Shown in pieces: positions 1 through 10,799 of a DNA stretch of 64,000 nucleotides. A model generated the notes under the pieces. That model was not told where the DNA came from and ran no database searches. It saw only the letters and a program-made list of their open reading frames with translations. Source of the DNA: Stomorhina lunata (Eukaryota; Arthropoda; Insecta; Diptera; Rhiniidae); contig OW121743.1 in the NCBI GenBank assembly GCA_933228675.1, positions 82,458,759 to 82,522,758 of the forward strand. Direction: 5' to 3'. Numbering within the stretch: the first letter of the stretch is position 1; the number at the start of each line of letters is the position of its first letter. Made by a program: the position numbers and the translations under genes.

Positions 1-114
1 AAAATATTTGGAAAAAAAAGAAATTTAAGAGCTAAACTATTAAACCAAAAACAAGCAAAAACTAGAACAAATACTAAATCATTTACACTTAAATTCCAAA
101 GACTCTTTAATAAA

Positions 115-283
115 GTTAATTGTCACTTTTTAGATTACCAAGTGTACACAAAGTAGACTCATTTTTCCATCGTATTTCTTATTATTTCTTATTAACCATA
201 AGTAATCATATTCCCACTTATTTACTAGTAAAAGTAGTTAATTGTCACTCTTTAAATTACCCAGTATGCACAAAATAGACATA
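115..283. repeat. Two-copy tandem repeat, about 122-bp period
   Basis: GTTAATTGTCACTTTTTAGA at 115 recurs with changes at 237 (GTTAATTGTCACTCTTTAAA). In both copies it is followed by a similar stretch ending in ACACAAAGTAGAC or GCACAAAATAGAC. Divergence suggests an old duplication. Confidence 0.6.
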
Positions 284-430
284 TGGTGTTTCTTATTATA
301 CACAAATAAACATAAGCAATCCTAATCTTACTTATTTTCTAAATCCCAGCTAGCAATTTGGTGATTGTTGACGATAATATCAGCAAAATGAGTCTTTTGG
401 GATTCGTATAGATGATCAAAACCTGATTAA

Positions 431-755
431 TCAGCTTGGTGATCTAAAAAAGATTCCAAAAAGACTCCTTTAAAACGTTTAGAACACGACTAGTTTACAT
501 AAGCACAAACAATTCTTGAAGAATGTGTGCAATCAAAATCTTATCGTGCGAATGATCCCAATACGACTGTTTTTTATGTTATTTTAATCAGTTTGGTGGT
601 CAAAAAAGACCACAAAAAGACACAGAAAATTCCTTGAAAGCGACTATTTGAAAGCAAAATGTGTGCAATCAGTTGGGTGATCAAAAAAGACTAATGGACC
701 CTTAGTAAGCGACTAGTTAAAAATAGCACAAAAAATCTTGTAAAATGTGCGTAAT
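431..755. repeat. Three-copy diverged tandem repeat
   Basis: AATCAGCTTGGTGATC (431), AATCAGTTTGGTGGTC (587) and AATCAGTTGGGTGATC (669) each lead into AAAAAAGA, a GCGACTAGTT-like segment and an AAAATGTGTGCAATC-like end. Copies are about 156, 82 and 87 bases long, so one has an insertion. It lies directly upstream of the tRNA-like sequence at 773, and the two might belong to one composite element. Confidence 0.6.
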
Positions 756-772
756 ATAACTATTTTCATTAT

Positions 773-860
773 GGGTGATATGGCTTAGTTGGTTAGCACG
801 TCGACTACTAAGCATAAACATATCATATTCAGCAGCCTAGGTTCGATCCACGGTCTCGGC
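773..860 (+). pseudogene. tRNA-like sequence with A and B boxes (degenerate tRNA or tRNA-derived SINE head)
   Basis: TGGCTTAGTTGG at 781-792 fits the polymerase III A box and GTTCGATCC at 841-849 fits the B box. The spacing is about 20 bases longer than in a plain tRNA. An acceptor stem cannot be formed from GGGTGAT and the 3' end, the T stem pairs at only about 3 of 5 positions, and the anticodon stem is poor (the loop would read CTACTAA). It is therefore not a working tRNA. A tRNA-derived SINE remnant is the main alternative. Confidence 0.5.
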
Positions 861-1351
861 AACATCAATTTCTGTAACTATTAACGCAACTTCACTGTTC
901 TAAAAATAGATATACTGTGTTGACTGTTTTTTTTACAAATCTAGCAAAATAAGTCATATTGTAATCAGCAAAACGAGTCATCAAAGACTAGTTTTGAAGA
1001 GTCGCAAGAAGGGTACCATTTTCTCACACAAAAAGATAATTTTTGACTCATAAGTGATATCATAAGTGATCATTTTATTCGTGCAGTGAAGTCAAAAAAG
1101 ATTCATATTTGATTAAAATTTTCCAAAAATGCTAACTGGGATGCTGAGGACCGGTGAACAGTAGGATTTTGCTAGTAAAAAAATACAGTTTTCTAAGGCA
1201 GCCGATAAATTTTTTGAATTTTCGTAAATACCACGATCATTAATAAAACTCGTGAAAATGTGTATTAAAATCACGGGTCGGCGCAAAGAGAACAGAACAA
1301 AAAATTATCCTCAGTGTTGCCGTTTTTTATACTTTTAACTAAAATAGGTTT

Positions 1352-1800
1352 TTTTTTTAATATTGTTATCAAAAATTTTTCTATAGAAAATTTGTTTATC
1401 AAAAATTTTTCTATAGAAAATTTTTTTATTAAAAATTTTTCTATAGAAAATTTTTTTATCAAAAATGTTTCTATAGAAAATTTTTTTATGAAAAACATTC
1501 CCTTAGAAAGTTTTTTATCAAAAATTTTTTTATAGAAAATTTTTTTCTCAAAAATTTTTTATCATAAATTTTTCTATATAAAACTTTTTTAACAAAAACT
1601 TTTCTATAGAAAATCTTTTGATCAAAAATTTTTCTATAAAAGTTTTTTTAATCAAAAATTTGTCCATAGAAGATTTGAAAATTTGTTGATAGAAAAATAT
1701 TTTTATCGAAAATTTTTACAGAAAAAAAATTTTTTCGAAAAATTTTCCAAAGAAAAATATTTCTATGAAAAATTTTTCTATAAAAAATTGCTTGGATCTA
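1352..1800 (+). repeat. Minisatellite A, about 30-bp unit, left arm
   Basis: Units consist of TTTTTCTATAGAAAA plus the spacer TTTTTTTATCAAAAA. The best copies are at 1370-1500, and the array decays to the right. Because 30 is divisible by three, spurious ORFs rich in F, I, K, E and N run through it on both strands; these are not genes. Confidence 0.85.
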
Positions 1801-2019
1801 AAATAATTAATTAATATTATAAGTTATTTCTGTTTTGAAAAATATTCCCAATGTTTACAAAAATATTCCCAATATTTACAAAAGTAATAGTGTCGTGGCA
1901 ACAATGTTCGAGATCATATTTCTTTGTTCTCTCGAACCATGTATTTTGTTGCTATAAATTAGAAATAAATTCTTATATTAAGCAATTTTCGATTTTTATA
2001 TTTTTTAGATATGTTCGAT

Positions 2020-2990
2020 CCAAAAAATTTTCTACAGAAAAATTTTTGATAAAAAAATTTCACAGAAACAATTTTCGATAAAAAATTTCTTATAGAAAAA
2101 TTTTTCATAAAAAGAATTTCTATAGAACAATTTTTAATAAAAAATAAATTTTTAGAAAAATTTTTGATATAAAATTTTTCATAGAAAAATTTTTGATAAA
2201 AAATTTTCCTAGAAAAATTTTTCATTAAAAAATTATCTATAGAAAATTCTTTTTGATAAAAAAAAAATTGATAAAAAAATTTTCTATACAAAAATTTTCT
2301 ATAGAAAAATTTTTGATAAAAACATGTTCTATACAAAAATTTTGATACAAAAAATTTGTATAGAAAAGTTTTGATAACAAAATTTTCACAGAAAAATTTT
2401 TAATAAAAAAATTTTGCTATAGAAAGATTTTTGATAAACAAATTTACTATAGAAAATTTTTTGATAAAAAAAATGTTTGAAAAAAAATTTTCCATAGAAA
2501 AATTTTTGATAAAAAATTTTCCATAGAAAAATTTTTGATAAAAAATTTTCCTAGAAAAATTTTTGATAAAAAATTTTTATAGAAAAATTTTTGATAAAAA
2601 ATTTTCGTAGAAAAATTTTTGATAAAAAATTTTCATAGAAAAATGCTTAATAAAATAATTTTCTATAAAAAAATTTTTGCTAAAAAATTTTTTGAAAAAA
2701 AACTTTCTATAGAAAAAAATTTTGATAAATATAATAAAATTTTTGATAAAAAATTTTCTATAGAAAAATTTTTGATAAAAAAATTTTCTATAGAAAAATT
2801 TTTGATAAAAAAATTGTCTATAAAAAAAATTTTGATAAAAAAATTTTCTATAGAAAAATTTTTGATAAAAAAATTTTCTATAGAAAAATTTTTGATAAAA
2901 AAAATTTCTATAGAAAAATTTTTGATAAAAAAAATTTCTGTAGAAAAATTTTTGATAAAAAAAATTTTTGTAGAAAAAATGTTGATTCTT
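2020..2990 (-). repeat. Minisatellite A, inverted right arm
   Basis: Same unit as 1352-1800 but reverse-complemented: AATTTTTGATAAAAAAATTT joined to CTATAGAAAA. The most regular copies are at 2740-2970. The open frame of 144 codons here (repeating KKFSIEKFLI) comes from the 30-bp period and is not evidence of coding. Confidence 0.85.
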
Positions 2991-3123
2991 TTCCTCTCAA
3001 CACTAGGATTGATATATTCTTTGGCGTTTAGAGTCGGATTCTATCTTTCTTGACCCAATATGGGTCTTACCTATTAAGTAATTATGAGCAAACTCTCCAA
3101 TAGCAAAATATAAAGTTGGTGTG

Positions 3124-3935
3124 AAGATTGCAACTAGCGATTTCTACTGACTTCTTTGTATTTGCCCTACCCAGGAGTACAGTAGACCCCTCATATATCT
3201 TTAAAAAACAAGGCAATTTAATGCCAAATTTTCGCATTCGATATCGATCGAAATGTAAGATATGTAAGAAATATTTGTATAGTATACTTTAAGGATAATT
3301 TAAATACATATAGAGCCCTTGATTAAAATGATCGCAAGCCACAGAAAAAATATTGACCGTAAGCGACAAAAAATCGTAATTAAAGGGAGGGCTTTGGTGC
3401 ATAATGTTTTTGTTCTTTGTTAGTTTGCTACTTTCGACAAACTAATTAAATTTTTTCCAAATGGTTTAGAAGTTATGGTGCAAAGAATTGTATGTGAAGT
3501 TTTTTAGTTTTACTTTAATAACTTTTAAGTTACTGGGCGGATTGTGGCGGAATATGCAGAAATGGGCCAATGGGTAGTTGGAGTTTTAGACCAATTTTTA
3601 AAAACATGTCTATTTTTTGCGCAGTGGCCTCTACAATGAGCCAAAGTTGAGCATCATTTTATGTAAAACCTATTGGTCCGTGTAACTTTGGTAAATATAA
3701 ACCTATCAAAAAGATTTTAACACATTCGAAAACTACTTAAGAAAGAAAGAAAAATATGCTTACAGTACAACGATATCTCTATTAGTTCAAGAGATTTTAA
3801 CGGAATGTCGTTTACGATTATTTAAACCTAAGGGCTCATTATAAGATTCACTTCAATGTTGGGATAAAGACTTCGACTAGTGATTTCTACTAACATCCCC
3901 GTATTTTCCCTGCCCTGGAGTACAGAAGGAGGTTC
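3124..3935. repeat. Pair of diverged direct repeats about 740 bp apart
   Basis: The segment at about 3124-3202 (CAACTAGCGATTTCTACTGA ... CCCAGGAGTACAG) recurs at about 3866-3935 (CGACTAGTGATTTCTACTAA ... CCCTGGAGTACAG). Both are followed by a CATATATCTTT- or TTATATCTTT-like run. I see no gene in or between them. The family is unknown to me. Confidence 0.6.
3222..3345 (+). repeat. Dispersed repeat copy 1 (ATCGATCGAAATGTAAGA family)
   Basis: GCCAAATTTTCGCATTCGAT, then ATCGATCGAAATGTAAGATA, and about 30 bases on GTATACTTTAAGGATAA. Related copies lie at 49243-49350 (inverted) and about 58630-58760. In the 49-kb copy the equivalent of GTATACTTTAAGG is a good Su(Hw)-like motif, so this family may carry such sites. 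Confidence 0.6.
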
Positions 3936-5790
3936 AGAACCGTCTTATATCTTTTTGTAACTATATATATTAGGAGACTAGAAGAACCATAGCATAGGAG
4001 AAAACAAAAGCTTTAAGCCAACGTTATAATTTGTTTATCTTATGTAAAGCATCATTCTAAGATCTAGATTCCATACAGCGACAAAATTCGAACAACAGGT
4101 TACATTTCAAAGAATATAAAATTATCTTTTATCCTTCTACAATGTTTTTCTATTTCTGTTAAGACAAAAGCTTTAAAACGGTTGCTAAACAATGCAGACA
4201 TAAAACCATTAAAATGAAGGAGCTGCAGACATGTTATGTAACGCATGAATGGACTTTGTCGCTAAAAAAACAAAAACAATGACACAGACAAGATGTCAGT
4301 CATTGTCGTTGAAATGTGCTTGTATGTATGTATGTATGTACGTCTTGGAGATATGGAGGGAATCTAAAAGCAGTCTCACATATACATACATATATGAAAA
4401 CATAGCAACTTTAGGAAAATTCTTCAAAACACTTAAGCACACAGACACTTTGACATTTTAACAAAAACGAAAAAAAGTTTTTCAAGAGTTTATCATATTT
4501 TGCTATATTTTCCATAATGGTTAAAAACATTAGGGAAAATAAAGAAAAACTACTAGAGAAAAATTTCAATAGTTTCTATATTTAACATTAAACAAAATTT
4601 TTGTATGGAAATTTTTTTTGTCTTCGCCCACTCTTAACAGCTTTACAGGATTTTTCTTCGATATATTGATAAGGAATCTTAAACGAAATTTAACACAACA
4701 AAAGCTTTCTTCACTTTTTTTTGATAGATTTTTAACTAAGATAAATTGAAGGTTTGATTTGTTGACCTTCAGCTGAAAATTTATTGCTCTAGTTATTGAA
4801 GTGGAAAAAACAGGAAAAAAATACTATAAATCCTTAGATTTTTCATAAAAAGAAAAATTAACTTAAATTCTCTTTCTCTTTCAGGAAATTTCAGCATTTA
4901 TCAAAAGCTTTGAAAAACGTAATTTTCATAATGTTTCCATTACATGACTTTTGAATTTTAATTTAAAACTACAATTTGTATTTTAAATACAAATCTCGCT
5001 ATTTATTTTAACTGATTGTTGGAATTTTTTAATTAAATTTTTTTTTCCACATTCAACACGAGCCGATTTCATTTGATTTCTAATCTAAATGTTGACCTTT
5101 TTCCTAATATTGATTGGTTATTTTTTTCTTTGTAGCACTTTCCCCCTTACTAATGCTAATAGTGACAAATACAATTTAATTTCATTAGTCTGTCATTTAT
5201 TTTATTAAACAATCAATAAAATTAATTTTGTGTTTTTCTCTATTTTCGCTGCATTCGAAGAGCCCATTTAATATATTATAGCTAGTTTTGAACTCATTCT
5301 ATGGAACACGGCCCCTTTAATAGTCACATTCATTTCGAATCAATCACACTAACAGCACGTTATATTGCCATTTATTTATAAAAATACAATAAACATTGAA
5401 AACGTTAGAAGAAAAAATTGCATGAATTCAAATACAACAGAAAAAAAAAAAAAAATAATAATAAATGAATTCGTTGTAAATTTAAAAGGAAAAATTGTCA
5501 GGCAATAATGAAGTTCGATACCTTAACCTATGGATAGAAAGGCCTGAGTACATAATTACTATAAAGTTTATTGGCTAGTTTTCAATATCTTTAACATACC
5601 CTAGCAAAGTAATCGACCATTTAAGTTAAATGATTTAACAATTAGAATGAAAAGTTCGTACCGTAAAAAATTGTTTTTTGTCGGTATAATTTAATTTCTT
5701 TAAAAGCGGTCATACAATTTTTCGATACCATTATAATTTTACGATTTGTCTTTAGCCTCAAAATAGGCTACAGTTTCAGCCAATTTTTAA
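3346..5790. other. Intronic or intergenic AT-rich DNA without recognisable genes
   Basis: Apart from the second copy of the 740-bp-spaced repeat and a short (TATG)n tract at 4321-4340, I see no conserved coding frame, RNA gene or element ends. The 70-codon frame at 4249-4461 has no family resemblance. Confidence 0.5.
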
Positions 5791-7075
5791 ATTGAAAAAT
5801 TTTTTATAGAAAAATTTTTGCAGTGAAAAAAATTCTTTAAAAGTTATTTATAGTTTTTTTTTTATTTTCTATAGAAAAAATGATTTATTGAAAACTTTTG
5901 CAAAATTATAAAATTTTGTACAGAAAAATTTTTATAGTGAAAAAGTTTTTTTTAGAAAAATCTTTACAATGAAAATTTTTCAAAAAATAAAAAAATTGTC
6001 GGGATGTAAATATAATAAAAAATGTAAAAGTATTCGCACTTGATCCCAGTCTATTACATATATATTTTAATGTAATAGAAAAAACTGTTTGTGGGGACAA
6101 CCCCAAACACTAAACAGTCTATTACGCTTATAAACAAATGTAACAGACTGGGATCAAGTGCGAATAATTTTTATTTTTTAAAATTTTTCTATAGCAAAAT
6201 TTTAATAGTGAAAAATTTGTGTTAGAAAATTTTTTTTGTGAAAATATTTGTGTTAGACAAATTTTTTTTGTGAAAAATTTTCTATAGAAACATTTTTATG
6301 GTCAAAAATTTTCTATAAAAAAACTTTTATATTGTGCAGAAAAATTTTTGTAGTAAAAACTTTTCCATAGAAAAAAAATTTTTAGTCAAAATTTGTATAT
6401 AGAAAAATGTTTATAGTAAAAAATTTTCTATAAAAAATTTTTATAGTAAAACATTTCCTATAGCAAAGTTTTGATGGAGAAAAATTTTCTATAGAAAAGT
6501 TTTTATAGAAAGAAAATGAAAAATTTTCTAAGAAAAAATTTGTATAGCAAAAATTTTCTAAAGAAAAATTTTTATAGTGAAAAATTTTCTAAAGAAAAAT
6601 TTTATATAAACATTTTCTAAAAAAAATTTTATAGTGAAAATTTTTCTATAGAAAAATTTTTGTAGTGAAAATTTTTCTATAGAAAAATTTTCAGAGTGAA
6701 AATTTCCTATAGAAAAATTTTTAGAGTAAAAATTTTTCTATAGAAAAATGTTAATTTCTAAAGAAAAATTTGTATAGTATACATTTTTCTGTATAAAAAT
6801 TTTTAGAGTAAAAATTTTCCTATAGAAAAATTTTTATAGTGAAAATTTTTCTATAGAAAAATTTTTATAGTGAAAATTTTTCTATAGAAAAATTTTTATA
6901 GTAAAAATTTTTCTATAGAAAAATTTTTATAGTGAAAATTTTTCTATAGAAAAATTTTTATAGTGAAAATTTTTCTATAGAAAAATTTTTATAGTAAAAA
7001 TTTTTCTATAGAAAAATTTTTATAGTGAAAATTTTTCTAAAGAAAAATTTTTATATCAAAAAATAACAAAATAGT
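5790..7075 (+). repeat. Minisatellite B, diverged left section, 31-bp unit
   Basis: Units are built from TTTTTCTATAGAAAAA alternating with TTTTTATAGTGAAAA. The left end is degenerate and regularity rises toward 6830-7060. A palindromic module (6032-6165) interrupts it. It continues after the 165-bp inverted repeat as the homogeneous block at 7618-9232, in the same orientation. Confidence 0.9.
6032..6165. mobile_element. Palindromic module copy I, 27-bp terminal inverted repeats
   Basis: ATTCGCACTTGATCCCAGTC (from 6032) and its inverse (ending 6165) form 27-bp inverted ends with one mismatch. Each end also folds locally: CTATTACAT 6051-6059 with ATGTAATAG 6070-6078, and an AGTCTATTAC/GTAACAGACT hairpin on the right. 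The same terminal sequence opens copies at 7104 and 48262. Upstream, GTCGGGATGTAAATAT (5999) is shared with copy II (7074). It looks like a small foldback or MITE inserted in minisatellite B. Confidence 0.65.
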
Positions 7076-7091
7076 CGGGATGTAAATATTA

Positions 7092-7617
7092 TTCAAAAAG
7101 AAGTGTATTTGCATTTGATCCCAAACCTGTTACATTTATTTATTAATGTAACAGATCAATTTATTGATAAAAAGCCAAAAAATGTTTGCGGAGAAACCAA
7201 ATTCCTCGACGCGTTTCGATGGTTGGTTAAGCCATCTCTTCAGGAGGATTATCCCCAATTTAGACAGATCGAAAACCTCGCATTATTACTAAATTTACAA
7301 ACATAACTATTAAGAATTATGTTTATAAACCAAAAGTAAAAGCGTAGATTATCGCCTGAACAAAAACAAACATTTTTCAGTTTTCATCTACCTTCACTTC
7401 CCACATTCTTGCTGTAGCCGTCGGCTACTATGTGCAGAATGCTGTGAAGAAGGGGGATAATCCTCCTGAAGAGATGGCTTAACCAACCATCGAAACGCGT
7501 CGAGGAATTTGGTTTCTCCGCAAACATTTTTTGGCTTTTTATCAATAAATTGATCTGTTACATTAATAAATAAATGTAACAGGTTTGGGATCAAATGCAA
7601 ATACACTTCTTTTTGAA
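7092..7617. mobile_element. Palindromic module copy II: perfect 165-bp inverted repeat
   Basis: The left arm 7092-7256 and right arm 7453-7617 are exact reverse complements, separated by a 196-base spacer. Each arm contains a nested hairpin, CTGTTACATT/AATGTAACAG. A diverged single-arm copy is at 48258-48432. The arms give twin frames (starting MYLHLIPNLL at 7103 + and 7606 -), but the equivalent frame is stopped in the 48-kb copy, so protein coding is unlikely. Perfect arms imply a recent origin or arm-to-arm conversion. Confidence 0.8.
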
Positions 7618-9232
7618 GAAAAATTTTTATAGTGAAAATTTTTCTATAGAAAAATTTTTATAGTGAAAATTTTTCTATAGAAAAATTTTTATAGTGAAAA
7701 TTTTTCTATAGAAAAATTTTTATAGTGAAAATTTTTCTATAGAAAAATTTTTATAGTGAAAATTTTTCTATAGAAAAATTTTTATAGTGAAAATTTTTCT
7801 ATAGAAAAATTTTTATAGTAAAAATTTATCTATAGAAAAATTTTTATAGTGAAAATTTTTCTATAGAAAAATTTTTATAGTGAAAATTTTTCTATAGAAA
7901 AATTTTTATAGTGAAAATTTTTCTATAGAAAAATTTTTATAGTGAAAATTTTTCTATAGAAAAATTTTTATAGTGAAAATTTTTCTATAGAAAAATTTTT
8001 ATAGTGAAAATTTTTCTATAGAAAAATTTTTATAGTGAAAATTTTTCTATAGAAAAATTTTTATAGTGAAAATTTTTCTATAGAAAAATTTTTATAGTGA
8101 AAATTATTCTATAGAAAAATTTTTACAGTGAAAATTTTTCTATAGAAAAATTTTTATAGTGAAAATTTTTCTATAGAAAAATTTTTATAGTGAAAATTTT
8201 TCTATAGAAAAATTTTTATAGTGAAAATTTTTCTATAGAAAAATTTTTATAGTGAAAATTTTTCTATAGAAAAATTTTTATAGTGAAAATTTTTCTATAG
8301 AAAAATTTTTATAGTGAAAATTTTTCTATAGAAAAATTTTTATAGTGAAAATTTTTCTATAGAAAAATTTTTATAGTGAAAATTTTTCTATAGAAAAATT
8401 TTTATAGTGAAAATTTTTCTATAGAAAAATTTTTATAGTGAAAATTTTTCTATAGAAAAATTTTTATAGTGAAAATTTTTCTATAGAAAAATTTTTATAG
8501 TGAAAATTTTTCTATAGAAAAATTTTTATAGTGAAAATTTTTCTATAGAAAAATTTTTATAGTGAAAATTTTTCTATAGAAAAATTTTTATAGTGAAAAT
8601 TTTTCTATAGAAAAATTTTTATAGTGAAAATTTTTCTATAGAAAAATTTTTATAGTGAAAATTTTTCTATAGAAAAATTTTTATAGTGAAAATTTTTCTA
8701 TAGAAAAATTTTTATAGTGAAAATTTTTCTATAGAAAAATTTTTATAGTGAAAATTTTTCTATAGAAAAATTTTTATAGTGAAAATTTTTCTATAGAAAA
8801 ATTTTTATAGTGAAAATTTTTCTATAGAAAAATTTTTATAGTGAAAATTTTTCTATAGAAAAATTTTTATAGTGAAAATTTTTCTATAGAAAAATTTTTA
8901 TAGTGAAAATTTTTCTATAGAAAAATTTTTATAGTGAAAATTTTTCTATAGAAAAATTTTTATAGTGAAAATTTTTCTATAGAAAAATTTTTATAGTGAA
9001 AATTTTTCTATAGAAAAATTTTTATAGTGAAAATTTTTCTATAGAAAAATTTTTATAGTGAAAATTTTTCTATAGAAAAATTTTTATAGTGAAAATTTTT
9101 CTATAGAAAAATTTTTATAGTGAAACATTTTCTACGGGAAAATTTTTATAGTGAAAGATTTTCTATAGAAAATTATCAAAGTGAAAAATTTTCTTTAAAA
9201 AAAAATTTTATAGTTAAAGATTTTCCATAGAA
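7618..9232 (+). repeat. Minisatellite B, homogeneous block, about 52 units of 31 bp
   Basis: Almost identical head-to-tail units (TTTTTCTATAGAAAAA plus TTTTTATAGTGAAAA). From about 7850 to 9110 they are nearly invariant, with decay only in the last 100 bases. This homogeneity contrasts with the left section and points to recent expansion or conversion. Confidence 0.95.
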
Positions 9233-10740
9233 AAATGTATTTCTTTGAGTACATCAAACCTTGTGACTTACTTTATACTCCCAAAAATCTGAAGTAGCTT
9301 AAACAAAAATGTTTGACAATACCTCGGTCGTGACTAGACCCAAAGTTGATTGAAAATGAAAAACAATTAATTGCAAAGCCCCAAAAAATATACATAGATT
9401 TTAATCTTAAATAATCATGTCAACAATATTTAACGTGACCTTTAAGAGCTGACATAATTTTCCCTTAAAATGATGATTGCTACTGATTAATGTTACTTTT
9501 CGAAAATTGGGTTGATTAATCTTTGTCCAATTTGTATTTCTGTAAAATTTGGCAGTATTTTAGGTCAACGTGTATTTTTGACTTGTTTGATGGCAAAAAG
9601 AAAAATGATAGTGATATTTTAAAACTCAATTCTTTATTAATAATGAGCAGTTTCTTTATGTTCATTAATAATGTTATTTTAGCTGTTAAAAGAAAATTCC
9701 CTAAAATAGGCTTTAGTTTATAAAGCAAACATTATTCTTTGATTTAATACTATTTTTCATACTCCTAAAAGTATGCTATGACCTAAAAACTATTATGCCG
9801 CCTTTGACATAGGCTATTTTTTTTTATAAATAAATTGCCTTTAACATTTATATTTTTTGCTTTATTAAACATTTTACTTATTTGTTGTTCCCTCAGAGAA
9901 ATAACCTAAATTTAAAGTTTCCACAAGGATTAATGCCAGCATCAGAGCGCTTTGGACAAATCCGAAGGTAACATAACATGAAATATGTTGTTAATAAATC
10001 AACCCTTACACTCGGGTCAGCTGGTGACAAAATAACATATTTATTATTTACATTTTTTTCTATATTAAATATTTTGTCTGCTATCAAGGTAACAACATCT
10101 CGCTGTTGTTGCTGCTGCTGTTGTTGTTGCTTTGTTAGGCAACATTTTTCCATTAATTTTTATTTAGTAAATATTTTTGTGGGATGACAACATAAAACTA
10201 GACAGGATGAAAAGTGAAAAAAGGTAAAAAATTAAAAAAAAGTGAAAGAGAAATGTCATAAGTATGATGTTGCTTATGTAGAACATGTTGTCATGTAGTC
10301 ACGAAATGCTGTAGGTCTGTTGTATGTAGTTATATTGTTAATGCTACTGCTGTTAGCCAGTCGGTAACCTTTTCCCTGATGTTTATGAATACAATCTTTT
10401 TTTTTTTTTTTGTATAAATATTAAAAAATGTGTTGATATCTTTGTGTCATAACATTTGTTGTTGTGTCATATTTTCAGTTGTTGCTCATGATGACGATGT
10501 TGATGATGATGAGCAGAAATTTTTACCTTTAGGTAGGCGATTATGTTGTTGTTGTAGATTATTGCTGATCCTATAGCTTCAGCTGCATGCGACAATTTAA
10601 AATCTAGGCCAATGAAACTGAACACAATTTTCAAATAAAACCGAAAGTTATGGGCTTTAGGCCTTTTTTGAAATTACACATTTGTAGGTTTTACAAGGTT
10701 TAGCTAGAATTCATTTTTATTTCTTATTTTTATTTCTTAA
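9233..10740. other. AT-rich spacer with a CAA/CAG microsatellite; no gene recognised
   Basis: A CTG/TTG (CAG/CAA) trinucleotide tract at about 10101-10132 makes a poly-Q frame on the minus strand (9893-10153) with no recognisable domain. A second small trinucleotide-rich zone is at 10490-10555 (GATGATGAT, GTTGTTGTT). One Su(Hw)-like motif is listed separately. Confidence 0.5.
9760..9780 (-). promoter_or_regulatory. Su(Hw)-like motif
   Basis: Minus-strand CATAGCATACTTTTAGG spans 9764-9780. All 13 core bases (GCATACTTTTAGG) match the window consensus. Confidence 0.45.
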
Positions 10741-10799
10741 AAAAGGATTGTTTTCCTTAAGACAAATTATTAATATTCCTTTATTAAAGTTATTAGTAA

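Larger units (their letters stand above)
1267..3045. mobile_element. Foldback-like element, complete copy: outer end, minisatellite arm, loop, inverted arm, outer end
   Basis: The left outer end (about 1267-1335, containing GGTCGGCGCAAAGAGAACAG) leads into a minisatellite (1352-1800). A unique loop follows (about 1800-2020), then the same minisatellite in inverted orientation (about 2020-2990). The right end (about 2995-3045, CAACACTAGGATTGATATAT and on to GGCG...GTCGG) resembles the reverse complement of the left end (CAACACTGAGGATAATTTTT...). The loop contains an 8-bp hairpin, GTTCGAGA at 1906-1913 with TCTCGAAC at 1930-1937. The left half recurs at 47399-49072. Long inverted arms made of short tandem repeats are the hallmark of Drosophila FB elements. 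No transposase is seen, so this would be a non-autonomous copy. Confidence 0.6.

Noticed and set aside
773..860. Functional tRNA gene
   Set aside because: Acceptor and anticodon stems do not pair and the box spacing is too long.
2619..3053. 144-codon ORF with KKFSIEKFLI repeats, and similar ORFs at 1271-1535, 1959-2336, 47495-47767, 47953-48608 and 54046-54264
   Set aside because: They lie in 29-31 bp minisatellites; frames stay open only where the unit is a multiple of three (30 bp). Both strands are open, and no splice or start context is seen.
7103..7606. Twin 67-70 codon ORFs (MYLHLIPNLL...) as a small duplicated protein gene
   Set aside because: They are the two arms of one inverted repeat, and the corresponding frame has a stop in the diverged copy at 48.3 kb, so there is no sign of coding selection.
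9893..10153. Poly-Q ORF on the minus strand (86 codons)
   Set aside because: The CAG/CAA tract is a microsatellite; the rest of the frame shows no domain and the plus strand is open as well.
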